From assembly GCA_958450325.1 (NCBI GenBank), contig OY288262.1:12187081-12251080 (forward strand): a stretch of 64,000 nt of DNA, read 5' to 3'. Source of the DNA: Agrostemma githago (Eukaryota > Streptophyta > Magnoliopsida > Caryophyllales > Caryophyllaceae). Numbering within the stretch: position 1 is the stretch's first letter; the number at the start of each line of letters is the position of its first letter. The notes under the pieces were generated by a model that saw nothing but the letters and a program-made list of their open reading frames with translations, did not search any database and was not told the DNA's origin. The translations under genes were made by a program, and so were the position numbers. Below, piece by piece: positions 32,803-42,885 of the stretch.

Positions 32803-33440
32803 CTAATATACATGATTAGTATATGCTAGTCATAATTGTGTGCATGTTAAGGACTTGCACTTCGAGAATTAAATTTACGAATTAGTTTCGTTTGTTTTAT
32901 TATCGAATGAAATATGTGATTTTGTATTACATATACCCAAGACAATATCTTAGTGATATTTATCTTAAGGCTTATTGTTTGGCTCCTTAATGGGTATAAG
33001 GAAATACTAAATTTGATGAAGATCAGAATGTTAGTATACGCTACTCATAAGTTTTATAAAACTTGCACGGTGTAGATTATAATATACGGATTAGTTTAGT
33101 ATATTTCTTCTTTTAAAGTGATGTGATCTAGCGTGTTTTATATGTGTTTACGACGGAGATTTGAGCTAGATTTGGTGATTAAAGATGCGGATTTAGAGTA
33201 TAAATCGTCTATTTAGTTTTATCGAAGAAATTGTGTTTTATTGAAGAAAAGACGGTTTTCAGAGCTCTTAATTCTGTGATGTGTGATCTGGGCTCGAGAC
33301 AGGGAGTGTGAAGAACAAGCCCAACTAAACCGAGTGAAAAGTCAACGCGCAACTCAGGAATTGAGGAGGGAGTCGCTTTGAGTCCGTGTCATCTTATTAG
33401 TTGTTGTTATTATTATTATTATTTTTATTTTAAAAAAAAA
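32803..33440. other. AT-rich non-coding DNA left of the LINE array
   Basis: No gene recognised. Composition resembles 19484-20154. It ends in a (GTT)n/(ATT)n tract at about 33399-33430 that leads into the first LINE tail fragment. Confidence 0.6.
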
Positions 33441-33442
33441 AC

Positions 33443-33506
33443 ACTGGAGCTTGCATTAATAACGAAACAAATTACAAGAAGTTAGTTGGTAGCCGAAATT
33501 ACAAGA
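33443..33506 (-). mobile_element. 64-base 3'-end fragment of the RLE-type non-LTR element
   Basis: Matches the 3' terminal sequence of the copies further right (GGAGCTTGCATTAATAACG, AAATTACAAGAAGTTAGT), followed by an (ATT)n tract. It is the smallest member of the array and also lies in minus orientation. Confidence 0.75.
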
Positions 33507-33590
33507 TATTATTATTATTATTATTATTTTATTATTAATTTATTATTATTATTATTATTAATTTTTTTATTATTATTATTATAAACCGGA
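33507..33590. repeat. (ATT)n tract
   Basis: Imperfect ATT repeats with TTTATT and AATTT interruptions, between the 64-base fragment and copy A. Confidence 0.9.
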
Positions 33591-34955
33591 GCTTGCATTA
33601 ATAACGAAACATATTACAAGAAGTTAGTGGGTAGCTGAGATACTATCTGGGCACCCACTCCCTTAGCAATAGCGAAACTAAGTCTAGTGAAAATAAAAGT
33701 AGCTGCGCGAGCCCCCGCATCCTGAGCGATAGAGAATTTTTGAATCCGCTTGAGCAACGCAACAGCCTCTGCATCAAGCTCCCCAAGTGAAGAGAAGGAG
33801 AAAGGCAGGAACCCATAACCAATCTTGGCGCACAAATCTCCGTACTTGGCACACTTACGCTGAGCGGCGTCAACGACCGCACGACCAGGCAGGAAATCCG
33901 TCATCGCTGATTGAGTCAATGGGGACGACCCTGTCAGAACGACACACACATCCAGCCCCCTATCCTAGGAATAAAGAAGTAAATCCGCCGGGCGAAGGGG
34001 CTTGTCGTGCCCATCAATATAACCGACATGCACCTCTTTACTGGCCGAAATACCAGATCGGAAGCAGATATCCAAAAGGGTGTCGCGAACCAGGTTATGT
34101 CTATGCATAATACCAACGGTACCAGCACACGACACAACATGTTTCCCAAAAAAGTCCCCAACAAAAACCCGGGAGCAGGCAGAACAAGGCTTAGGTACCG
34201 GGAACAAAGGGACACCCAACCGATAGCTAAGGACCGAGCGGTAGGTCCTCCCATTCATGGTCCGCCCCAGCCCGGAGATGGGTACAACGCGCAACCAGTC
34301 AGACGTGTGAGCACCCTGCAGAGACTTCCACAAAACCATCTGTCGTCGAGTCAAGGAGAAAACCGATTCCACCGAAGCAGCAACCTTCGTGAAATATATA
34401 TCTGCCAATTTCTTCATGAGTTTGGGGGCAGCAATCTCACTAGGATTACAGGAAAGCTCGAAACCGGTGGTCTCCATAAACAGAGCCAAGGCCGCATCGA
34501 AGGTCGGCCCGGGGGCTGAGATAGCTGAAGGCCGAAGGAGCATAGCCTGCAACTCAGAGGACTGCAGGCGAGAAGCCAAAAAGGCATAGTGCAGGACATC
34601 CCCAGTGCTGTACACACCCAACCCTCCGAAATTAAAGGGTAGTGTGGAAAAACGCCACTGCCAGTCCCCAAACCCGGGGCCGGACGTGGTGACAATGCAT
34701 TCCAAGCTAGACCGCAAAGCCGCATCGAAGGTCTTAGCCGAATCAAAGACCGTAGGGGGGCAGGTACGCAGAGAGAAAGAAAGCTTAGAAATACCGGCAC
34801 AAGCACGAAGTAACAACAGCTCGCACTATGGATCCTCAATGCTGGCAACAGAATCCATAAGCTCAATGGTTCTAGTAACTCTTTTCGCCACAAGCTCACT
34901 GCTGAAATTACGGCAGACACTGACGGGGCCACCAAGAACTTTGACCCCACGCAGC
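33591..34955 (-). mobile_element. RLE-type non-LTR element, truncated copy A (C-terminal half)
   Basis: The minus strand carries the end of the reverse transcriptase ORF from VKVLGGP to the natural stop after LPTNFL and the 3' untranslated region ending GAGCTTGCATTAATAACG (reverse sense). A stop after EDP near 34830, a stop in place of the Trp of LLYSW (about 33965), and a later frame change break it. The domain content is the thumb/linker region, the CCHC knuckle (CSACSRVF) and the restriction-like endonuclease region. The 5' border at CCACGCAGC is the same as in copies B, C and D. Confidence 0.9.
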
Positions 34956-34965
34956 ATTATTATTA

Positions 34966-35018
<53 letters not shown>

Positions 35019-35031
35019 TTGTTATTTTTTT
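34956..35031. repeat. (ATT)n tract
   Basis: ATT repeats ending in a T-rich stretch, between copy A and the small subfamily-2 fragment. Confidence 0.9.
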
Positions 35032-35129
35032 TAAAACGAACTTGCATTAACACCAGAACAAATTACAAGAAGTTAGAGGGGAGCCGAGATTCTATCTGGG
35101 CCCCCATTCCCTTAGCCTGCAGAACAAAC
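35032..35129 (-). mobile_element. 98-base 3'-end fragment, RLE-type element subfamily 2
   Basis: ACTTGCATTAACACCAGAAC, then AAATTACAAGAAGTTAGAGG: the variant 3' end also seen at 47985 and 54661, distinct from the TTAATAACGAAAC type in copies A-F. It is truncated after CCCTTAGCC. Confidence 0.75.
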
Positions 35130-35143
35130 TTATTATTATTATT

Positions 35144-35179
<36 letters not shown>

Positions 35180-35231
35180 ATTAATTTTATTATTATTATT
35201 ATTATTATTAATTTTTTATTTTATTATTATT
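35130..35231. repeat. (ATT)n/(GTT)n tract
   Basis: ATT, then about ten GTT, then ATT units between two LINE fragments. Confidence 0.9.
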
Positions 35232-36605
35232 ATAAACCGGAGCTTGCATTAATAACGAAACATATTACAAGATGTTAGTGGGTAGCCGAGATACTATTTG
35301 GGCACCCACTCCCTTAGCAATAGCGAAACTAAGTCTAGTGAAAATAAAAGTAGTTGCGCGAGCCCCCGCATCCTGAGCGATAGAGAATTTTTGAATCCGC
35401 TTGAGCAACGCAACAACCTCTGCATCAAGCTCCCCAAGTGAAGAGAAGGAGAAAGGCAGGAACCCATAACCAATCTTGGTGCACAAATCTCCGTACTTGG
35501 CACACTTACGCTGAGCGGCGTCAACGACCGCACGACCAGGCAGGAAATCCGTCATCGCAGACGGAGTCAATGAGGACGACCCTGTCAGATCGACACACAC
35601 ATCCCGCCCCCTATCCCAGGAATAAAGAAGTAAATCCGCCGGGCGAAGGGGCTTGTCGTGCCCATAAATCAAACTGACATCCACCTCTTTACCGGCCGAA
35701 ATACCAGATCGGAAGCAGATATCCAAAAGGGTATCGCGAACCAGGTTATGTCTATGCATAATACTAACGGTACCAGCACACGACACAGCATGTTCCCCAA
35801 AAAAGTCCCCAACAAAAACCCGGGAGCAGGCAGAACAAGGCTTAGGTACCGGGAACAAAGGGACACCCAACCGATAGCTAAGGACAGAGCGGTAGGTCCT
35901 CCCATTCATGGTCTGCCCCAGCCCGGAGATGTGTACAGCGCGCAACCAGTCAGACGTGTGAGCACCCTGCTGAGACTTCCACAAAACCATCTGTCGCCGA
36001 GTTAAGGAGAAAACCGATTCCACCGAAGCAGCAACCTTCGTGAAATATATATCTGCCAATTTCTTCATGAGTTTGGGGGCAACGATCTCACTAGGATTAC
36101 AGGAAAGGTCGAAACCGGTGGTCTCCTTAAACAGAGCCAAGGCCGCATCGAAGGTCGGCCCGGGGGCTAAGACAGCTGAAGGCCGAAGAAGCATAGCCTG
36201 CAACTCAGAGGACTGCAGGCGAGAAGCCAAAAAGGCATAGTGCAGGACATCCCCAGCGCTGTACACACTCAACCCTCTAAAATTAAAGGGTAGTGTGGAA
36301 AGACGCCACTGCCAGTCCCCAAACCCGGGGCCGGACGTGGTGACAATGCGTTCCAAGCTAGACCGCAAAGTCGCATCGAAGGTCTTAGCCGAGTCGAAGA
36401 CCGTAGGGGGGCAGGTACGCAGAGAGAAAGAAAGCTTAGAAATACCGGCACAAACACGAAGTAACAACAACTCGCACTATGGATCCTCAATGTTGGCAAC
36501 AGAATTCATAAGATCAATGGTTCTAGTAACTCTTTTCGCCACAAGCTCACTGCTGAAAATGCGGCAGACACTGACGGGGCCACCAAGAACTTTGACCCCA
36601 CGCAA

Positions 36606-36606
<1 letters not shown>
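35232..36606 (-). mobile_element. RLE-type non-LTR element, truncated copy B with a 401-codon open frame
   Basis: The best preserved of the four truncated copies. From 36470 to 35265 (minus) the frame is open for 401 codons and includes the CCHC knuckle (CSACSRVFVGDFFGEHAVSC) and the endonuclease-like part (LRPADLLLYSW, DVCVDLT, then AAQRKCAKYG). Just upstream is the same EDP-stop-CELL nonsense codon as in A, C and D. The 5' border (CCACGCAAC) is the same as in A, C and D. Confidence 0.9.
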
Positions 36607-36650
<44 letters not shown>

Positions 36651-36735
36651 TATTATTGTTGTTGTTGTTATTGTTGTTGTTATTCTTGTTGTTATTATTA
36701 TTATTTTTTTTTATTTTTTTTGTTTTTTTATTATT
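36607..36735. repeat. (ATT)n/(GTT)n tract
   Basis: ATT units, then GTTGTT-rich units, then T-rich sequence ending TTTTTATTATT. Confidence 0.9.
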
Positions 36736-38109
36736 ATAAACCGAAGCTTGCATTAATAACGAAACATATTACAAGAAGTTAGTGGGTAGCCGAGATACTA
36801 TCTGGGCACCCACTCCCTTAGCAATAGAGAAACTAAGTCTAGTGAAAATAAAAGTAGCTGCGCGAGCCCCCCGCATCCTGAGCGATAGAGAATTTTTGAA
36901 TCCGCTTGAGCAACGCAACAGCCTCTACATCAAGCTCCCCAAGTGAAGAGAAGGAGAAAGGCAGGAACCCATAACCAATCTTGGTGCACAAATCTCCATA
37001 CTTGGCACACTTACGCTGAGCGGCGTCAACGACCGCATGACCAGGCAGGAAATCCGTCATCGCAGACTAGGTCAATGGGGACGACCCTGTCAGATCGACA
37101 CACACATCCCGCCCCCTATCCCAGGAATAAAGAAATAAATCCGCTGGGAGAAGGGGCTTGTCGTGCCCATAAATCAAACCGACATCCACCTCTTTACCGG
37201 CCGAAATACCAGATCGGAAGCAGATATCCGAAAGGGTGTCGCGAACCAGGTTATGTCTATGCATAATACCAACGGTACTAGCACACGACACAGCATGGTC
37301 CCCAAAAAAGTCCCCAACAAAAACCCGGGATCAGGCAGAACAAGGCTTAGGTACCGTGAACAAAGGGACACCCAACCGATAGCTAAGGACCGAGCGGTAG
37401 GTCCTCCCATTCATGGTCTGCCCTAGCCCGGAGATGGGTACAGCGCGCAACCAGTCAGACGTGTGAGCACCCTGCAGAGACCTCCACAAAACCATCTGTC
37501 GCCGAGTCAAGGTGAAAACCGATTCCACCGAAACAGCAACCTTCGTGAAAAATACATCTGCCAATTTCTTCATGAGTTTGGGGGCAGCGATCCCACTAGG
37601 ATTACAGGAGAGCTCGAAACCGCTGGTCTCCTTGAATAGAGCCAAGGCCGCATCGAAGGTCGGCCCGGGGGCTGAGACAGCTGAAGGCCGAAGGAGCATA
37701 GCCTACAACTCAGAGGACTGCAGGCGAGAAGCCAAAAAGGCATAGTGCAGGACATCCCCAGCGCTGTACACACCCAACTCTCCGAAATTAAAGGGTAGTG
37801 TGGAAAGACGCCACTGCCAGTCCCCAAACCCGGGGCCGGACGTGGTGACAATGCGTTCCAAGCTAGACCGCAAAGTCGCAACGAAGGTCTTAGCCGAGTC
37901 GGTGACCGTAGGGGGCAGGTACGCAGAGAGAAAGAAAGCTTAGAAATACAGGCACAAGCACGAATTAACAACAGCTCGCACTATGGATCCTCAATGCTGG
38001 CAACAGAATCCATAAGCTCAATGGTTCTAGTAACTCTTTTCGCCACAAGCTCACTGCTGAAAATACGGCAGACACTGACGGGGCCACCAAGAACTTTGAC
38101 CCCACGCAA

Positions 38110-38110
<1 letters not shown>
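36736..38110 (-). mobile_element. RLE-type non-LTR element, truncated copy C
   Basis: Nearly identical to copy D (38271-39634). Shared private changes are CCGAAGCTTGC at the 3' end, an extra C in GAGCCCCCCGCATCC, CGCATGACCAGG, AGAAATAAATCCGC, CCCGGGATCAGG and a lost G in GTAGGGGGCAGG. Several of these shift or stop the frame. Same 5' border and same upstream nonsense codon as A, B and D. Confidence 0.9.
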
Positions 38111-38179
<69 letters not shown>

Positions 38180-38270
38180 GTTGTTGTTGTTGTTATTGTT
38201 GTTGTTATTCTTGTTGTTATTATTATTATTATTTTTTATTTTTTTTGTTTTTTTATTATTATAAACCGAA
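38111..38270. repeat. (ATT)n/(GTT)n tract
   Basis: About 25 ATT units, then GTT/ATT units, then a T-rich stretch almost identical to the tract at 36607-36735 but longer. This supports duplication of unit plus tract. Confidence 0.9.
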
Positions 38271-39634
38271 GCTTGCATTAATAACGAAACATATTACAAG
38301 AAGTTAGTGGGTAGCCGAGATACTATCTGGGCACCCACTCCCTTAGCAATAGCGAAACTAAGTCTAGTGAAAATAAAAGTAGCTGCGCGAGCCCCCCGCA
38401 TCCTGAGCGATAGAGAATTTTTGAATCCGCTTGAGCAACGCAACAGCCTCTACATCAAGCTCCCCAAGTGAAGAGAAGGAGAAAGGCAGGAACCCATAAC
38501 CAATCTTGGTGCACAAATCTCCATACTTGGCACACTTACGCTGAGCGGCGTCAACGACCGCATGACCAGGCAGGAAATCCGTCATCGCAGACTGGGTCAA
38601 TGGGGACGACCCTGTCAGATCGACACACATATCCCGCCCCCTATCCCAGGAATAAAGAAATAAATCCGCCGGGAGAAGGGGCTTGTCGTGCCCATAAATC
38701 AAACCGACATTCACCTCTTTACCGGCCGAAATACCAGATCGGAAGCAGATATCCGAAAGGGTGTCGCGAACCAGGTTATGTCTATGCATAATACCAACGG
38801 TACTAGCACACGACACAGCATGGTCCCCAAAAAAGTCCCCAACAAAAACCCGGGATCAGGCAGAACAAGGCTTAGGTACCGTGAACAAAGGGACACCCAA
38901 CCGATAGCTAAGGACCGAGCGGTAGGTCCTCCCATTCATGGTCTGCCCCAGCCCGGAGATGGGTACAGCGCGCAACCAGTCAGACGTGTGAGCACCCTGC
39001 AGAGACTTCCACAAAACCATCTGTCGCCGAGTCAAGGTGAAAACCGATTCCACCGAAACAGCAACCTTCGTGAAAAATACATCTGCCAATTTCTTCATGA
39101 GTTTGGGGGCAGCGATCTCACTAGGATTACAGGAGAGCTCGAAACCGCTGGTCTCCTTGAATAGAGCCAAGGCCGCATCGAAGGTCGGCCCGGGGGCTGA
39201 GACAGCTGAAGGCCGAAGTAGCATAGCCTACAACTCAGAGGACTGCAGGCGAGAAGCCAAAAAGGCATAGTGCAGGACATCCCCAGCGCTGTACACACCC
39301 AACTCTCCGAAATTAAAGGGTAGTGTGGAAAGACGCCACTGCCAGTCCCCAAACCCGGGCCGGACGTGGTGACAATACGTTCCAAGCTAGACCGCAAAGT
39401 CGCAACGAAGGTCTTAGCCGAGTCGGAGACCGTAGGGGGCAGGTACGCAGAGAGAAAGAAAGCTTAGAAATACAGGCACAAGCACGAAGTAACAACAGCT
39501 CGCACTATGGATCCTCAATGCTGGCAACAGAATCCATAAGCTCAATGGTTCTAGTAACTCTTTTCGCCACAAGCTCACTGCTGAAAATACGGCAGACACT
39601 GACGGGGCCACCAAGAACTTTGACCCCACGCAAC
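38271..39634 (-). mobile_element. RLE-type non-LTR element, truncated copy D
   Basis: Near-duplicate of copy C with a few private changes (for example loss of one G in AACCCGGGCCGGAC near 39360). It is broken in frame at several places. Same 5' border CCACGCAAC. Confidence 0.9.
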
Positions 39635-39930
39635 ATTATTATTATTATTATTATTATTATTGTTATTGTTATTGTTATTGTTATTGTTATTGTTATTGTT
39701 ATTGTTATTGTTATTGTTATTGTTATTGTTATTGTTATTGTTATTGTTATTGTTATTGTTATTGTTATTGTATTGTTATTGTTATTGTTATTTTATTGTT
39801 ATTGTTATTGTTATTGTTATTGTTATTGTTATTATTGTTATTATTGTTATTATTATTATTATTATTGTTATTATTGTTATTATTGTTATTATTATTATTG
39901 TTATTATTATTATTATTATTATTACTATTA

Positions 39931-39975
<45 letters not shown>

Positions 39976-39984
39976 TTATTATTA

Positions 39985-40063
<79 letters not shown>

Positions 40064-40084
40064 TGTTTTTATTTTTTTATTGTT
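39635..40084. repeat. 450-base (ATT)n and (GTTATT)n microsatellite
   Basis: ATT repeats, then about 25 units of the hexamer GTTATT with few errors (about 39660-39830), then mixed GTTATT/ATT, then a long ATT stretch to about 40064. It is the longest simple-repeat tract in the window and separates copies D and E. Confidence 0.95.
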
Positions 40085-40123
40085 ATAAACCGGAGCTTGC
40101 ATTAATAACGAAACATATTAAGC

Positions 40124-40402
40124 TCATGATCCCCTTACACGGCTGATACTCTGCAGGCGTTAAAAGAAGTGCCCCGCGGAAAACTCCTTGCCTCCTTTGC
40201 CTGCCGCTCACCCTCAGCTCGTCGCGTCCTCGACCGTCCCGTCCACAAGAAGTGCCCCGCGAAAAACTCCTGATCATATCCAACACGACGGTCGAGGACG
40301 CGACGAGCTGAGGGTGAGCGGCAGGCAAAGGTGGCAAGGAATGGGGCGGAACAATGGGGTGCTTATCTTTTAACACCTGCAGAGTATCAACCGTGTAAGG
40401 GG
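40124..40402. repeat. Inverted duplication inside copy E
   Basis: About 40190-40235 (CTTTGCCTGCCGCTCACCCT ... CGTCCTCGACCGT) is the reverse complement of about 40285-40330. Outside this, CCCCTTACACGGCTGATACT (40131 on) pairs with AGTATCAACCGTGTAAGGGG (40382-40401). Between the arms a GAAGTGCCCCGCG segment is repeated directly. The corresponding part of copy F (52780-52950) has the sequence once only. Confidence 0.85.
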
Positions 40403-40703
40403 CAACACCAGACGAGGAAAGCACCCGGACAGCGACAGCATAATGACCATCACAAATCTTCCGCCGACACTGCCGCAAGTTAACCTCACTAGAGTCAGGG
40501 TCCTCCTCCAAATGAAGAGAAGGCGCCTCCTCAGCTAAGGTCTCCTGCAGAAGCAGAGCAATACCACCAGGGGCACCCCAAGTACGAATGGCACTGGTAA
40601 TACACTCCTCCTAATGCTGGCGCTTCACGACAGCTCTACACTCAAGGTTACTCCTAGGGGAAAACGACTTAAGAACACAGAGAGGTAAAATAAGCAAGCT
40701 AAC

Positions 40704-41240
40704 CTAGCGAGAAAGATCATCAGGGGAGTCAGCCACCGCATCAAGGGCCCCCCTGAAGATCCTAGAAAACCCAAGGCGACATCTGAGAGGGACAGATTTC
40801 ACCGTGCGCACCCCTACCGACAGCAAGCGATCCAGAGAAGCCACGTCAAGGCAACCCAACCCAACAGGCCCCACAACATCGCCTGGAGACGAAGATGGAG
40901 CGAGCGGCCGAGGGATGCCATAAACAAAAAAACGAGCAACTCCGTCACAACAATCAGGGTGTGCAACAAAATCAGACCCCGGCCCGTGCCGACACTTGGC
41001 AGAAAGAGAATGCGTGGTAAAGCAAACCCCACAAAGCCAAAGACTCATACGCTTAAGGGTAACCTCTGCCTCAGAAAAAATAGATAAACTAGAAGAAAGG
41101 GCTTGATGCGTAGTTACCTGAGCTTCTCCAAGGCCATGTCGATTTCGGAGGTGGATGATGAGGGAGGTTTTAACCAGACCCTTCCCATTATTGTCACAAC
41201 ACTCAGAAAGACCAACGAAGGGGCAATGGAAACGCGCGAG
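40704..41240 (-). pseudogene. N-terminal part of the RLE-type element ORF (C2H2 finger), copy E
   Basis: The frame runs on without a break from the finger (ARFHCPFVGLSECCDNNGKG, then HLRNRH) through KRMSLWLCGVCFTTHSLSAKC to DDLSR, where a TAG replaces the Trp found in copy F. It shows that the finger and the downstream domain belong to one ORF, which in copy F is split by a one-base change in an A run. The open frame continues upstream of the finger to 41783, but that part looks like translated GC-rich leader, so the true start is probably the Met shortly before the finger. Confidence 0.7.
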
Positions 41241-41499
41241 TCCCGGCATGAAGGATCTGCACGACAAACCACAAAACCCAACCCAATCGACCAAGGAGAA
41301 ACAGAACAAACAACGCAACAAGAACAACAGGGGAAGAAGGTGACGGAGCAGAACACACAAAAAAGAGATGGCAGGAAGGTGACGAAGAAAACCCGACGAA
41401 ACCAAAAGCCTCACTATCCAACGAGACGACCGAGGCCAAAAAGAACCACCGACGAAGCAGAATCGGCAGCCAATAAACAGCAGCGGCAAACACCCAAAA

Positions 41500-42135
41500 C
41501 CGGTAAGGACCGAGGCCAAGCAGCAGCAGCAGCACCCCCGTAGCAGCAGCACCCCCAGACGTCCGGCGAGCCAACCCAGAAGCAGCGGCAGACGGAGGAG
41601 AAAACCGACAACGGCAGCGGCAGGCAAAAACCGACCCGAAACCGAGAAGCAGAGGAGGAGGGCAGACGGAGGAGGACAACCCACACTTCCCTGGACCCGC
41701 CGGAGGAAGGCAGACGGAGGAGAAGAGCCGCGAAGGGTAAGCAGCCGAACAACGGCGCACCCACCGGAGGAACAGCAGAGCAACAGAGAAGACCCGGAAT
41801 CTCAGAGAAAGCCGGCAGAATTCCGGCCAAAAGCACACCGGGGGGATGGAGGGGGGCGGCGGAAGGCGACGGAAGGCGGAAGAAGAAGAAGGGGCCGCCG
41901 GCAACAGCCGGGCGCCGGAGGCGAACCGAGGCGCGCGAACAGGGGGAAGAGACGACAAGGGGGGGAGCAGAAAACGGGCCGCCGGGGGAAGACGGCGAGA
42001 AGATGGCAAGGGTGGGACGGCGAGAAGGATGGCAAGGTAGGCGGGCCGCTGGGGTCAGCGGCTGGCAGCGGCGGGAGCCTTAATCGGGGGAGAAGAGGCA
42101 GGGAAGGGGGAATCGCCTCTCCCTCTCTAGGCCAA
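41500..42135 (-). promoter_or_regulatory. GC-rich 5' untranslated region of copy E
   Basis: Strongly G/C- and CpG-rich compared with the surrounding DNA, without a credible reading frame. The matching region of copy F is 53900-54608. Non-LTR elements usually carry an internal promoter in this position. That role is inferred. Confidence 0.5.
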
Positions 42136-42162
42136 TTATTATTATTATTAATTTTTTTTTTT
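42136..42162. repeat. (ATT)n and poly-T junction (L1 copy 1 tail)
   Basis: In minus sense: the L1 3' end, then a run of A, then AAT repeats, then the 5' end of copy E. Confidence 0.85.
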
Positions 42163-42284
42163 GCAAGAAAAGTTATGACTCGTATTCATCCATTTAGGGC
42201 AAAAAGAGACTAATCTTACAAAGATAAAACCCCTATAAATATACAATCTTCCTTCAATGCATCATATTAGTGCTATAACATCTA

Positions 42285-42885
42285 GGGGGTGTTTGGTTCA
42301 CCAAAAAGAGGTATAAGGTATGGGTTTAGAATGAACGAAACCTATACCTCTTGTTTGGTTGGCAAACTTACGGGTTTGATACCCATACCTCAAACCTCTA
42401 AGGTATGGGTTTCTCATACCCAAGGGAGGTGGTGGGTATGAGACTCATACCCTTGGAATAAAAATCCTTATATTCATATTTGATTTTTCCGTTTTTTTTT
42501 TTTTTGTAAAGTGTCTTAATTAAAATATTTTATTGGGAAAATTAATAAAAAAATACTAAAAAATTATCTTGAAAATTAGTATTAAATATATTTGAGGTTT
42601 TATATTCCCAATAACTAGTTTTTTAATTAAATTCATTTCACTTTTTTTAACTGATTTTTATTTTATTTTGTAGTATTCTGTATAACATTATCATATAAAG
42701 TTTTATATATTTAAAATTAGATTATTAAATACGGAGTATTTTACAAACTATAATTTATAATTTGATTCCTAATCATTTAACAAACGAACCAAACACTAGG
42801 AATGAGGAATCAAGTTCCAACCCCATACCACCCTGGTTTGATTCTTGATTCCATTCCTATACCTTCTTGCGAACCAAACGCCCCC
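42285..42885. mobile_element. 601-base MITE (Harbinger/Tourist-like) in L1 copy 1
   Basis: Ends GGGGGTGTTTGGTTCACCAA and (reverse complement) GGGGGCGTTTGGTTCGCAAG. Target duplication CTA at 42282-42284 and 42886-42888. The inside is AT-rich with long inverted parts (for example GAGGTATAAGGTATGGG). Three-base duplications and GGGNGTGTTTGG ends fit the PIF/Harbinger group, although CTA is not the usual TWA. Confidence 0.75.

Larger units (their letters stand above)
40085..42135 (-). mobile_element. RLE-type non-LTR element, copy E: 5' part kept, reverse transcriptase deleted, fold-back at 3' side
   Basis: From the right (minus sense): GC-rich 5' untranslated region (42135 to about 41240), N-terminal C2H2 finger and following region (about 41240-40705), more of the N-terminal domain with stops near 40705 and 40614, then an abrupt change at about 40400-40120 where a piece of the same region is repeated in inverted orientation, and finally only about 38 bases of the 3' end. 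The RT, knuckle and endonuclease parts are absent. Confidence 0.85.

Noticed and set aside
28021..32807. A 5-base target duplication for the RE1-like copia element
   Set aside because: The flanking five bases (ATAGA and CTAAT) do not match, so none is claimed.
34605..35252. A + strand frame of 215 codons spanning copy A and an ATT tract
   Set aside because: Antisense to the LINE copy and then microsatellite translation.
39660..40088. Long open frames of poly-Leu, poly-Ile, poly-Tyr or poly-Asn in the ATT tracts
   Set aside because: They are translations of (ATT)n and (GTTATT)n microsatellites; no start context, domain or splice signal supports coding.
41103..41543. A 146-codon + strand frame rich in charged residues, and the similar one at 53900-54664
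   Set aside because: Both are antisense to the leader and N-terminal region of RLE-type copies E and F; high GC explains the open frames.
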